In this document: positions 1 to 11,651 of the stretch, in pieces | Position numbering within the stretch: position 1 is the stretch's first letter | Layout of the letters: the number at the start of each line of letters is the position of its first letter | Assembly: GCA_033063855.1 (NCBI GenBank) | Contig: CP093830.1 | Location: forward strand, 17,112,854-17,176,853 | From: Smittia aterrima | Lineage: Eukaryota > Arthropoda > Insecta > Diptera > Chironomidae | Length of the DNA: 64,000 nucleotides | Direction: 5' to 3' | Made by a program: the position numbers and the translations under genes | The notes under the pieces: model-generated | The model's database searches: none | The model's input: the letters and a program-made list of their open reading frames with translations, nothing else | Told to the model about the DNA's origin: nothing

Positions 1-1168
1 CATGTTTCTCTTTAATGTCATTGAAGAGTCTTCGATGCTCTTCGATTGGTGACTCCTTTATCATCAACAAGTAAGAGAAAATTGCAGCTAATACTTGATT
101 AAGATTTTCGTATCCGAGATCAGTTAATTCGATGATGAGCCGAGGCATGCAGTAAAGAGAATTTCCCCCAAAGCCACTGATATGAGTGTAGCATTGAATA
201 TTCGTCATGAACTTTTGTTCTCTCAAATATTTTGCGATTCCACCATCGCGTTCACTTGAAAAAATCTGAGAAATGTACTCAAGCGGTGATGTCTTGTAAT
301 GACTTTGAACGGAAGGAAGTGCCCAAGTCAAATGTAGCGACTTTTTCGATGATTTCGGTTTCATGAAATAAATTTTATCGAAAAATTCATTTTTGAAAAT
401 CTCATCAAGACTCATCTTTGTCTTCTCTTCAATCTCACTTTCATTTGTTGATCTCATCGCTAAGAAGTTGGACACAACAAGTTCTTGAATCTCATCCAAT
501 GATCTCTTTGATTGCACTGCTAGATTCATTTTGCTCGCGACATATTTCGCGTGGAATTTTAAAACTTCGACGTGCAAATCATCGTCGCTGATGTCAGTTT
601 TCAAAGTTTTTAAATTCCCGACTTCAAATTGACTTGCTGGGTGAGAATCGTTTATTAGATTCTTATAAATATTCTCGATTAAAAGTTGGTCTTGTGATGA
701 TGCCATTTGGAACTCAGAGTCGACTGCTTCACGTTCTCGTTGAAGAGCTTCCTTGAGAAGCAAAGGAGAAATAAATTGCTGAGCGAACATGTCGAGGGCT
801 TTCGGTAGAACTTTGTCGTCGATGTGAAAATAAAATTTTGTGCACTCGCTTGTGGTTTCTGCGTTATCGTTGCCACCATTTGCAACTAAAAAATCATTGA
901 AACTTGAAACGATCGGATACTTTTCACTACCCAAAAACAGCATGTGCTCGAGAAAATGAGCTAGCCCCATCACTTTCTTTGGATCGTCAAATGAACCAAC
1001 ATTAACTGCAAGACACGCAGCTGCGATGTCTTCACTCTTTGTCGAACCTTCGTCATCTGTCTTACTGATAAGAAGAGCTCTTAATCCATTCGGAAGCTTT
1101 ATCAATCGATAATCCTTCTTGTCACCTTCTGACTTTACAGGAGTTTGTAGTACTTCAACTTGAGCCAT
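1..1168 (-). CDS. Nardilysin-like M16 metalloprotease A (partial, C-terminal part outside window)
   Basis: Reads without interruption from ATG at 1168-1166 to the window edge, giving the first 389 residues. It carries the inverted zinc motif HFLEH (H71, E74, H75) and, about 76 residues later, the third zinc ligand in REREAVDSE. The surroundings (LGSEKYP, LTWALPS, QSKRSLDE) resemble nardilysin more than insulin-degrading enzyme, but the long acidic insertion typical of nardilysin is missing. M16A enzymes are clamshell endopeptidases cutting short peptides, often at basic residues. It is closely similar to the two genes at 1442 and 5303, and its start faces the start of the 1442 gene across 273 bp. 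By analogy with those paralogues this would be exon 1, with the C-terminal half beyond base 1. Family assignment is firm; substrate is unknown. Confidence 0.9.
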   Translation of the reverse strand, partial: MAQVEVLQTPVKSEGDKKDYRLIKLPNGLRALLISKTDDEGSTKSEDIAAACLAVNVGSFDDPKKVMGLAHFLEHMLFLGSEKYPIVSSFNDFLVANGGNDNAETTSECTKFYFHIDDKVLPKALDMFAQQFISPLLLKEALQREREAVDSEFQMASSQDQLLIENIYKNLINDSHPASQFEVGNLKTLKTDISDDDLHVEVLKFHAKYVASKMNLAVQSKRSLDEIQELVVSNFLAMRSTNESEIEEKTKMSLDEIFKNEFFDKIYFMKPKSSKKSLHLTWALPSVQSHYKTSPLEYISQIFSSERDGGIAKYLREQKFMTNIQCYTHISGFGGNSLYCMPRLIIELTDLGYENLNQVLAAIFSYLLMIKESPIEEHRRLFNDIKEKH

Positions 1169-1441
1169 CCACACTTCTTGAAAATTGAATTAACAATAAT
1201 TTTATTGCGAACATTGAGTTCAATTTTATATGAAATATATTCTAACCACAAGTTGCTCGATTTGCTTTATCAAACGAAGGCGGAGCAAATCGCCATATCA
1301 CTAACTCAAAAATGGAACAAGTTCAAATGGCGGCTGATTCATTCGTCGTTGCGATAAAGTTTGAGGTTTTATTTTTATTTTTTTCATTCTTATAAAATGA
1401 ACGACTCGAGGCAGCAAACTTTAAGTTTCATCAAATAAACG
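1169..1441. promoter_or_regulatory. Shared intergenic promoter of nardilysin-like A and B
   Basis: These 273 bp separate two divergent ATGs and must hold both promoters and 5' UTRs. The stretch is AT-rich, and I see no clear TATA box or other named motif. The role is inferred from gene orientation only. Confidence 0.4.
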
Positions 1442-4400
1442 ATGGCGAACGTAAAAGTTTTGAAAACTCCGGTAAAGTCTGAAGGTGACAAGAAGGATTA
1501 TCGTCTAATCGAACTGTCGAATGGATTGAAGGCTCTTCTTATCAGCAAACCAGTTGACGGCAGTGGGAACGATGAACTCGCAGCAGCTTGTCTTAAAGTT
1601 GGCGTTGGATCGTTTTCGGACAAACCAAAAGTTTTAGGATTAGCACATTTTCTTGAGCACATGCTGTTCCTTGGAAGTGAGAAATATCCGGAAGAGAGCA
1701 GTTACGACCATTTCATCAGTTTACACGGAGGAGAGAACAACGCAGCGGTTGAAAATGAATTGACTTATTACTTCTTCAGTGTCTCTGAAGATGCTTTTCC
1801 TGAAGCGATAGATCGATTTTCTCAACAATTTATTTCTCCATTGTTCCTTAAATCTTCTCTTCAGAGAGAGAGGGAAGCAGTTGACTCAGAATTTAACATG
1901 GCGAAGAGCGATGACGACGAAAGAATCGATTCATTCTTTAAAATATTAATAAGAGAAGATCATCCTGCGAGTTATTTCAATTTCGGAAACCTTTCGACAC
2001 TCAAAGATGGATTGACTGACGATGAGCTTCATTCAGCAGTTCGCGAACTCTTCCAAGATTACATCGCTAACAATATGTGGCTTACTATCCAATCGAAGCG
2101 ATCCCTCGATGACTTACAACAACTTACAGTAGAAAGATTTTCTGATATCAAAAGTGGAGAAGTTTTGAAGCGTGAACATCAAGGAGTTGAAGAAATCTTA
2201 AAGCCGGAATTTTTCAACAAAATTTACTTCGTCAAGCCGAAGAAAGAAAGCAAACAATTTATACTCACTTGGTATTTCGATTTACCGAAATCGGATTATA
2301 AATGTCGTCCTCTGAGCTATCTCGAAGCGATTTTTATGAATGAAGGCGAAGGTGGATTGGTAAATTATTTGAAAGCGAAGCAGTTGGCAGTCTCAGCGAA
2401 GCTTGACATTGATTCAAAATCATTCGCAATCAATTCGGTTGCCATTGTTAAACTTGCCGTTGAACTGACAGACTTGGGATTGGATCACATCGGAAAAGTT
2501 CTTGAATCAATATTTTCTTATCTTCTGATGATCAAAGAAACTTCAATTGAGGAACATCGTCGATTGTTTAATGCAATCAAAGAAAAAAGTGAAATGAAAT
2601 TCAAATTCCACAAAGAAAACGATGCATGGGACAATGTTATTGAAGGAACTAAAGCAATGAACAAATTTGAAGCTGAAGACATTCTCAGAAGTGAATCAGT
2701 TTATCAAGAGTTCAGCGAAGAAACAATTTTAAAAATCATCAACGCAATGAATCAGAAGAAGTTCAATTTAACTATTTTCAATGGCAACCACGAAAGCTTT
2801 CCTAAGAAAACAAAATATTTCGAAGTTGAATATGACGATCAAGATTTTCCTGAAGAATTCAACAATCTTTGGAATGAAAGAAAGTCGAATCCGGATTTCT
2901 TTTTGGAGAAACCAAATCCGTTCACAGCGACCAATTTTGAAATTTATGTGAACGAAGATGAGTCTCCGGTGAGTTAAATAAGAAATTTAATCCTTTCAAT
3001 TAAAATTAATTTGAGTTTTTTTTTCTCAGAAATATCCTCAGAAGATTTATGAAACTGCAGTTTTCGATGTTTGGCATAAATTGGACAATGATTTTGCGAT
3101 GCCACAAGCTCATGTCGGAGTTAACATCATTTCTCCTAAACATCTTACCTCAGCTTATGAGTAAATACTTTGACTTTAAAATTAATTTAAATTTAATTCT
3201 TTTTTTCTTAACTTAGCTCATTGCTATTGAAACTCTTTGAAAAAGTTCTTAGCTCAACGCTGAAGAAGAAAACTTATTCAGCGAACAGCGCTGGCTTACG
3301 AACTTACACAAGGACATCACTCAAAGGCTTAGAAATGTTTTTCATCGGCTATAATGAAAAAATGAGTTTACTAGTTGACGTTGTGACTCAAACAATTCGA
3401 AACTTTCATACAGAACTTGACGAAGCTCTTTTTGAGATTCAAAAAGCGGAGACAAAGAAAACTTACAAAAACTCTTTGCTAAATACCGAAGCTTTGGAAG
3501 GAGATTTCATTGCAAAATGTTTGAGAACTGAATATTGGACGAAGCTTGAATGTTATAAATTTTTCGATGCAGTGAAGGTTGAAGATCTACAAAAGTTTAT
3601 CGTAAAATTTTTCAGCCAAATGAAAATTCAAGTTCTTGTTCAAGGAAATATAACAAAGACTCAAGCCCTGGAGATCGTTGCTATCTTAGAGAAAAATTTG
3701 GAATGCGAAGCTCTTGACGAAGTAACAAAATTTAGGAAACCTCCATAAAATAATCATTTTCAATTTTATTTCAGAATTATTCCCTTCAAACTCGAGGATT
3801 TCAACTACCGATAGGAAAAAACGTCATGCGAATGAAATCGATTCTGGCGAATGATGACAACTCGAACAGCATCATATACTATCAAGTTGGACAGGAAACT
3901 CTTCGCGTCACTTGCATCTTGAAGCTTTTGGAATCAATTCTAAACCCGAAAGCTTTTGAATTCTTAAGAACGAAACAGCAATTGGGATACTCCGTGGATG
4001 TCTCGGTATATTCTCATGGGCAAGTCGCTGGCATCTGCCTCATGGTTGAATCTCAAGAACATAAACATCCTTATCAAAAAGTTTTTGAGAAAATGGAAAA
4101 GTTTTTCAGTGAAACTGCTTTGAAAATTGTCGAAGATCTAAATGATGAAGATTTTCAATCGCGCAAAGACGGCACAGTCGATTTATTACTTTCCAAAAAG
4201 TTGAATCTCTCAACTGAAATTGAAAGCAATTGGGAGGAGATCACAAAATTCCGGTACATCTTTGATCAAGCGCAAATCTCGGCTAAAATCACGAAAGGTT
4301 TAACAAAATCCGACATTCAGGAATTTTTTAGATCAATGGTTCATCCTGAAAAAACTAGAAAACTCAGCATTCAAGTCATTGGCGATAATCTTAACGAAGA

Positions 4401-4539
4401 TCAACCGAAATCAGAAGAAGTTTACAACTTGACATTCTTGGATGAAAAGCTTTCGCATGATGAAAATGTTATTTTGGATATTGAAGGCTTTCAAAGTAAT
4501 TTAATGATTTACTCGGAACTCAGTTCAAAAATTGAATAA
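1442..4539 (+). CDS. Nardilysin-like M16 metalloprotease B
   Basis: Four exons by splice sites and phase: 1442-2968, 3030-3160, 3217-3721 and 3775-4539, giving 975 residues, near the usual length for M16A enzymes. The N-terminal half has HFLEH (H69, E72, H73) with E150 as third zinc ligand, so it should be catalytically competent. The C-terminal half keeps LRTKQQLGYS, whose Arg and Tyr are the conserved substrate-contacting pair of this family. Sequence flavour is nardilysin (QSKRSLDD, WNERKSNPDFFLEKPNPF) without the acidic insertion. There is no signal peptide, so a cytosolic peptidase is likely. A poly(A) signal AATAAA overlaps the stop codon. Intron 3 (3722-3774) is absent from paralogue C. 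Substrate unknown. Confidence 0.93.
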
Positions 4540-5302
4540 AACTTTTAAAATGATTTAATTAAAAAAATATGATTGAAATTGGTTTTGTTTTTAAATATTC
4601 TTTAAAACATTGAATTTGATGCTTACCAAGAAATACGCGCCTCGACAGGCTCTTGAAAGGGACATGTAATTTTCAAGCAAATTAAAAAGGATTTTGCAAA
4701 TAAAAAAGAGATTAACGTTATTGTTTAGCAAAGCAGAAATTCCTACTAAACTTTTAAACTTAGCTATAGGCTTTCTTCGAAAAAAAAAATGGTACATTTA
4801 GATATTTTATCTAATAAATTAAAACTTATGAAATCAAAATAACCAAGTATTTATGGTTCTGTTAATTTCAGCTGGATTAAGGATTTTTATTGTGATTTCA
4901 TTGAATTTTGCCTGTTAGGACATTGAAATTCTTAAAATCTTCTCCTTTCGATTTTTTAAGATATTCGGTTCACCTTAGTTTGTTCTGCTGGCAAAATAAT
5001 TTCCAAATTTATCTCTGGATGCTTGTTATTAACTTAATTGAAGAGAAAAGTTTTCTTACGTCATTTTAATATTTACATTGTACGAGAAAGTGAGAAATAT
5101 TTATTCTAATTCATGCGTTTGACACAGAAATGAATTTTGGAAGGTCACCGCCAAGACAAGGCTGTCAGATAAGCCTCAAATATAAAATTGTGGTTTGATA
5201 AAAAAAAAATTAAAATGTGGTTAAATATTTTTAAATAAAAGCAGAATCTCTCAGCGAGAGAGTTCAGTTATTTTCTGATTTTCATTTTCTACAGTCAAAA
5301 CA
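4540..5302. other. Intergenic spacer between nardilysin-like B and C
   Basis: About 760 bp of AT-rich DNA holding the 3' end of gene B and the promoter and 5' UTR of gene C. No coding exon, RNA gene or clear core promoter element was recognised. Confidence 0.5.
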
Positions 5303-8300
5303 ATGTCCGCAGTTGAAGTGTTGAACCCTCCGATTCAATCGGTTGGAGATAAGAAAGAGTATCGTCTTATAAAGTTGGCGAATGGGTTGAAAGCGATTCT
5401 CGTAAGAAAGCTCGGCAATGGTTCAGATAGTGAATCTCTCGCTGCTGCCGATGTAACGATTGGAGTCGGGTCTTTCGATGATCCACCAAACGCATTAGGC
5501 TTGGCTCATTACCTTGAGCACATTGTTCATATGGGAAGTGTAAAATATCCTGAAGAGAGCGCCTACAATGATTTCCTCTCTGCCAACGGAGGAAAGCGAA
5601 ACGCAATGACCGGAAATCAATACACGTCTTACTTCTTTGCCGTCTCTGAAAAAGCTTTTCCCGAGGCTCTCGATCGATTGGAACAAATTATTGAAGCTCC
5701 TTTACTTTTAAAGAACTCAATGCAACGTGAGCGAGAAGCTGTCGACTCTGAATTCGAAATGAAGAAGAGTCTTGATGCTGTTCGAATCCAAAGTATTTTA
5801 AAGTTGTTGGTAGTCGATTCTCATCCAGCGAGTCAATTTGATTTCGGAAACTTGAAGTCTTTGAAAGACGTTATCAGCGATGACGACTTGCACAACGAAC
5901 TGTTGAAGATTCATTCAAAATATGTTGGAAACAAAATGTATGTTGCTCTTCAATCAAGCAGATCTTTGGACGAAATGCAGGAGCTGGTTGTGTCAAAGTT
6001 TTCAAGCATCAAGAGTGGAAATGATGAAGAGAAGAAGGAAAATGCAATAACGAACGTTGATGAATTCTTCAAACCGGATTTTTACAATAAAATCTTTTAC
6101 GTGAAGCCTAAAACTAGCAAAGCAATTCTTCTAACTTGGCCAGTTCCGCCAGTAATCAAACACTACAAGTGCTCGCCAATGGATTACGTCGCAAAAATAT
6201 TTGCTAACGAAGGAGAAGGTGGAATAATTAGTTTCTTAAATCAGAAACATTTAGTGAACAGCATCGCAGTCGCAATGGAGGAATATTCGTTTAGCTCAAA
6301 TACTGATTTTGCTCTCGTTCGTATTGTGGCTGATCTCACTGATCTGGGAAGTGAAAACATCGACCAAATTCTTGAAGCTATCTTTTCATATCTCTTGATG
6401 ATTCAAGAAACTTCCATTGAAGAACATCGAAGACTTTACGACGACTTAAAAGAAAAGACTGAACGAGACTTTAACTTCTTGAAAGAAGCAGAATCAGAAT
6501 ACAATGTCATGAACTTTGCCACAAACTTCTTAGTTTACGACGATGCTGATGTCTTGAGAGGAAATGTCGTTTGGCAAGGTTTTGACGGTGAATCAATTTC
6601 AAATTATATCAACGCTTTGAATCAAAGAAAGTTCAACCTAATGGTCATCACCGATAAGCATGCAAACATTGATAAGCGAGAGAAATATTTCGGAACGGAG
6701 TATGTCGATGAAGATTTCCCTGAGAGTTATAAGAAGCTTTGGGACGAAAGAAAGCTCAATCCAGAATTCTTCTTGGAAAAGCCGAATCCATTTAAGACAA
6801 CAAACTTTGACATCCTTGTCAATGCCGAGGAATCGCCTGTGAGTTTATCTTTTAATTTCAATCGAATGCCTCTCAAATAATATTTTTTATTCAGAAATAT
6901 CCTGTCGCTATCTTTGATGACGAGTTTATAAAAGTTTGGCATAAGCTTGACAATAAATTCGAGAGGCCTCATGTCAATATCAAAGTGAAAATGTTCTCAC
7001 CAATTATCAAAGCTTCAGCAGAAAAGTAAATTGAAATTTTCTTTAAAAACTTTATTAAGCTCATCAACTTTTTTTTCAGTTCTTTAATGTTAAGTCTTTT
7101 TGAGAGCGTTATGTCAATGGCTTTAAAGAAAAAGCTTTCAGAAGCTTCGAGTGCTGGATATTCCGTTTCAACACTTGCCGATAGCAACGGCTTCCGAATT
7201 GACTTTGAAGGATTCAATGATAAGATTGATATTTTAATTGATATCGTCACAAAGTTCTTGCCAGTTTGCATGAAGGAATCGAATGAAGTGAGCTTTAATT
7301 CAGCAATTGAAAGAATGAAGGAAAACTTCGAAACAAAGTTGAAGACGCCAAATGGTTTGAATGGAGAAATGTTTCAGAAAGTTTTAGTTCAAAATGCTAT
7401 CACTAATTACGACATTTACCACTTGAGAAACAACATTACTTTCGAGATGCTTCAAAAGTTTTCAGATGATTTCTTTAAATCTTTGAAACTTGAAGTTCTC
7501 GCACAAGGAAACATTGGAAAGAATCAAACGTTGTCTTTAGCTGAGACTCTCAAAATAAATCTAGCTAGCGAAGTAGTTCCTGAAGCTTTTGAATTGAAAC
7601 GTCAATCATATCAAGTTCCACTTGGATCAAGCGTCATCAGAATGAAGTCGTTGTCTCCTAACGACAACAATTCCCTCATCAAAGACTTTTATCAAATTGG
7701 ACCAGGGACTTTGCGAGTGAGAGACATGGCAAGATTAGTTGAATCGATTTTAAGTCCAAAGGTTTATGACATCTTGAGAAGCAAAGAACAACTTGGATAC
7801 GGAGTATCTTGTAAGCTTGATACGAAAGCTGGTGTTGTTGGTTTAAGCCTCCTTGTCTTATCGCAAGAATCGAAACATAATTACACAAAAGTTTACGAGA
7901 GAATGAACGCTTTTATGCATGAATCTGCTGCAAAAGTGTTCGAAGACCTTTCTGATGAAGATTTCGAGATATTTAAGGAATCACGAGTAAAAACTCTTTC
8001 AGAAGATAACCGAACGCTTTCAGATGAAGCCAACCGGAATTGGGCTGAAATCGCTGAACACGATTATGTTTTCGATAGATACGAGCTTGCTGCGAATGAT
8101 ACAGCAACCATAACAAAGTCCGAGCTCCAAGAATTCTTCAAATCATTCACGCAACCTGACAACATGAGGAAGCTCAGTGTGCAAGTCATTGGAAATTCTG
8201 AGACCGGAGACGATGCTGAAAAGAACGATTTTAAGGTCAAATTCCTGGAAGAAAAACTGTCAGATCATGATGTTGTCATCACTAATATTGATGAATATCA

Positions 8301-8340
8301 CAAGGAACTCACTCTCTATCCAGTTGTAAAGTTCCCTTAA
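5303..8340 (+). CDS. Nardilysin-like M16 metalloprotease C
   Basis: Three exons: 5303-6838, 6895-7025 and 7080-8340, giving 975 residues, the same length as paralogue B. Zinc site HYLEH (H69, E72, H73) and E150 are intact, and LRSKEQLGYG keeps the C-terminal Arg/Tyr pair. The first two intron positions and phases match gene B exactly, while B's third intron is missing here. The C-terminus (RNWAEI, YVFDR, LSVQVIG, then a hydrophobic LTLYPVVKF tail) aligns well with the nardilysin C-terminus. No signal peptide. It is convergent with CCT8, and its poly(A) signal AATAAA at 8524-8529 lies beyond the CCT8 signal on the other strand, so the 3' UTRs probably overlap. Function within M16A is unresolved. 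Confidence 0.93.
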
Positions 8341-8587
8341 ACGTCTCCCCTCAAAAACACGATTCTTCTATGAAAGCTCACAGTTTTCTCTTTTATTATT
8401 TTAGTTGTGTTAATTAATCGTAGAAAATTACGCGTGACAACTTTCGAATAGATCGTTTTGGTGAAATTAATAATGCAAGGGTAAATCATTGGGGTGCGCG
8501 TGATTTTGATCAAATGAGAATTTAATAAAAGCAGAGCAAAACGAAATGAAAATAAATCTTACGAGCAAATGAAAAGATAATTTAAGT

Positions 8588-10403
8588 TTAATCATCATCG
8601 GCATCTTGAACACCATCGCGAGGTTTAGGTCCTCCAGCTCTCTTTGCCATAATGATTTGATCGACTCGTAAAATGGTGGTGGCAGCTCCGACGGCGTATT
8701 TCATGGCCCAGTATTTCGTTGCGAACAAATCGAAGACACCTGTGGTCTTAACGTCAACAGTTGCGGGAGTTTCCGAGTTAATGTCGAAGCCTTGAGTTGA
8801 TCCTCCTGACTTGTGGACTAAATGAAGTTTATTCACAACATCAGTTGCGTTGACTCCGGTGTTCTCAGCGAGAGCTTTAGGGAAAGCTTCCAAGGCAGTG
8901 GCGAACTTTCTGACTGCGTATTGTTCCAATCCAGGAAGAGTGTCGGCGTATTCTGAAAGATTTTGAGCGATGGCGATCTCAGTTGCTCCAGCTCCTGGAA
9001 GGAATTTTCCGTTGCGTGTCAAGCCTTTGAACGTGTTCACACCATCGTCAATTGAACGTTCAATGTCATCCATGTAATTATCGGTGGATCCACGAATAAC
9101 GATCGTTGCGATTTTGCTGTCTTTGCCTTCGTTACGGAAAACAACAATTCCAGTGTCGCCGAGTTCATCAACGAAGACCTTGTCGCAGTATCCCATTTCT
9201 TCGGTTGTTGGTGGAGTGAATCGTGGAAGGACTGTTCCGTTGACTGTCTTAGCCAATCGACGTAAGTCGAACTTTGAGTTGAGACGAACAGTCATCAAAC
9301 CATACTTGTTCATGAAGTGAAGAGCCATATCACCGAACTTTCCTCCAGCAACAACAACAGTTGCTCCAGAATCAGCCACAGCTTTGATTTGCTCCTCGAG
9401 TAAACCTTCCTCGCCCTTGCTGAAGTTCTTGAGCTCCTCAGCAGTCTTGATGAGTACAGTTCCTTTTGTTTCTGTTTGAGTGATGTCAATTGGGCACGAG
9501 TAGAGTGCAACCTTAGCTTTAACAGCTGATGAGACATCACCTTCGACGAAGCGCTTGAAAACCATTCCGTTGACAGTCTCTGATGAGTTCAAACCGCATC
9601 CAAGAATCTAAAATAAAACTTTGCCGGTGAGTCATTGAATAAACAAAATTTTGTTGAAAGTTCTTACCTTGCAGACACGAATGTTGTCGACATTGAAAGT
9701 TGTCTCCTCTGGAAGGATAGCGACACAAGCCTGAGTGATGAGATCCACTAAGAAGTCTTCGCTGCCAAACTGTTTGGACATAATCGCAGCCTTCAAACCA
9801 ACTTTAACTTTTTCGATGTTACGGCAATCTTCAACTTCGTAGCATACCAACGTTGGAAGTAATTCAAGAGCTTTGTCTAAACCTCGCTCATATCCCTCGC
9901 AGATGTCAGTTACATTAACTCCCAAACGAAGAAGATCCTCAGCTGCTTCTAACAAAGCTCCGCAAAGGATGACAACAAAGTTTGTTCCATCTCCAACTTC
10001 AGATTCTTGCATTTGAGAAGCCAAAATCATAAGTTTAGCAGCCGGATGCTCGACATCCAACTCTCGCATGATGGTTCCAGCATCAGATGTGACGAACTGT
10101 TTCTCGATATGATTGATGATCATTTTGTTCATTCCGTTTGGACCATATGCCGATCGGACACTTGCAGCGAATTCCTTGCATGCTGTGATGTTGCGGTAAA
10201 CGGCTTCTTCCAATCCCGAATATGCCTGAAAATTACGAAAAACATCACATGAGGCGCTGAATGATTCACGGAAAATTGCACAAAAATCAATGAAAACGAA
10301 GAGAATTGAGTAAATCTCCACTTCTCCATTGAACTTTACTTACCCGAGCTCCTTCTTTGAGCATCGACGAGAATCCAGGTGCTTTCGGTATGTGCATTGC
10401 CAT
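8588..10403 (-). CDS. CCT8: T-complex protein 1 subunit theta (CCT8)
   Basis: Exons 10344-10403, 9668-10225 and 8588-9607 join in phase to 545 residues, matching the ~548 of CCT8. The protein is one of eight subunits of the cytosolic chaperonin TRiC/CCT, which folds actin, tubulin and WD40 proteins using ATP. Visible marks are the N-terminal PGFSSMLKEGAR, the ATP-binding loop EVGDGTNFV (the theta form of the group II GDGT motif), YGPNGMNKMI, and LPGAGATEIA in the C-terminal equatorial part. The tail ends in acidic DADDD. The start at 10403 has a second in-frame ATG two codons later. It lies head-to-head with the SNAPC1-like gene (199 bp apart). Confidence 0.96.
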
Positions 10404-10602
10404 TTTAAAAATTTCAGATGTAGCCGATTTGTTCGAGAATGAAAAGAAGTTTGTCGAGGTTAGATCAAAAGTGTTCTCATTTTAAAAATCGTGTTCAAAA
10501 ATCACGAATATCTTTGAATGACCCTTCGAGTGATGCGAAAAATGTCAACAAAACAAAAAATATTTTTAATTCAAGAAATAAGAAGGAAATACAGATAAAG
10601 CA
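10404..10602. promoter_or_regulatory. Bidirectional promoter, CCT8 / SNAPC1-like
   Basis: 199 bp between divergent start codons, containing both 5' UTRs. No TATA box is evident, which fits a housekeeping promoter. Inferred from gene layout. Confidence 0.4.
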
Positions 10603-11651
10603 ATGGATCCTCTTGATAAAATTGTACCGAGTTTCATAAAAGATGTCAACGAGTACTTGTCGTTCGTCACGATTTATGGGAAACCGAATCACAAATATTT
10701 TAATTTCGTTATTAATCGCATGGGGTTGCTTTACATCTTCTTATCCAAGTAAGTTATAAACTAATTGTCGTAATTTGATGCTAATTCATTTATTCTTTTC
10801 TCAGAACTGAAATCTTCAAATACAATAGCGTTTCTGTGAAGTTTGTCCAACAAGTTTTCATCGCGCTCAAAAAGAAATTTCTCGCCGAAGAATCGCTGCT
10901 AAGAAGAAGTGCCATTATTTTCCTCGTTTGCAAGATTTACTTCACCGATGACAATGCAAATCAACAGAAACTGAGGATCACCGCAGACGAATGGAATGTT
11001 TTCATTAGTTTTATTCGAGAAACTGAAAACTTTCAGGAATTCTTAACGACTCGAATTATGTTCTATCATCTTTACACTGAAAGCTTCTTCATGTTCACGA
11101 TGAAGGATAAGGCACTGGCGTTAGACTACGGCAAATCTGATAAAGAGATTGAATTGGATCCTAATCAAGACGAAGCTTTTTGGAAGGACATTCGACAGGA
11201 AGTTGAAGTTCTTGAGAAATGTGAATTAGTTGAACTAAATCAATTAAAGGACCTTCGCGATGTAGCCATGGAACCATTCCAAACCGCACGACAAGAGCAA
11301 GGATTGCTGGATGAAGCTTTATCTGAATTTGCTGCTATCAAAGAAATAATCCAAAAACCTCCTGCAGCTGCTCCATCTCGAGTCTCAAAAAGAGAAATTT
11401 CTCAAGCTTGTCGAAACTTCCTGAAAGAAACATCGCAGACGGAAACGAAGGAACAACTTATTGTAATTGAAGAAATTGAATTGAATAGCGATCAAGAGTT
11501 TGAAATTATTGAATCTAAACCACCAAAAACTAAAAAGCGGAAACGCAAATCCGAAAGTAAGAAACAAATCAAAAAGGAATCAAACACATCAAGTTCTGAT
11601 AGCGATGACAATTCTCTTGATAAATTGAAAAAGGCTTACGAACAAACCTGA
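10603..11651 (+). CDS. SNAPC1-like subunit of the snRNA-activating protein complex
   Basis: Two exons, 10603-10748 and 10805-11651, give 330 residues. The N-terminal ~170 residues resemble the SNAPC1 (SNAP43; Pbp45 in flies) domain: a start with MDPLDKIVPSF, a helical core with RRSAIIFLVCKIYF, then QQKLRITADEWNVF and a FMFTM segment matching the F-x-F-TA region of SNAPC1. The C-terminus is charged and disordered, with a nuclear-localisation-like KKRKRKSESKK cluster and a serine/aspartate run. SNAPC1 helps SNAPc bind the proximal sequence element of snRNA promoters for Pol II and Pol III. Assignment rests on remembered family patterns, so it is moderate; another coiled, lysine-rich nuclear protein is the alternative. 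Confidence 0.65.

Noticed and set aside
1..8340. Naming the proteases insulin-degrading enzyme
   Set aside because: Motifs around the zinc site and the C-terminus fit nardilysin better, although the acidic insertion is missing.
9310..9540. Alternative frames within CCT8 (several of 60-80 codons)
   Set aside because: Shadows of the strongly conserved CCT8 frame.
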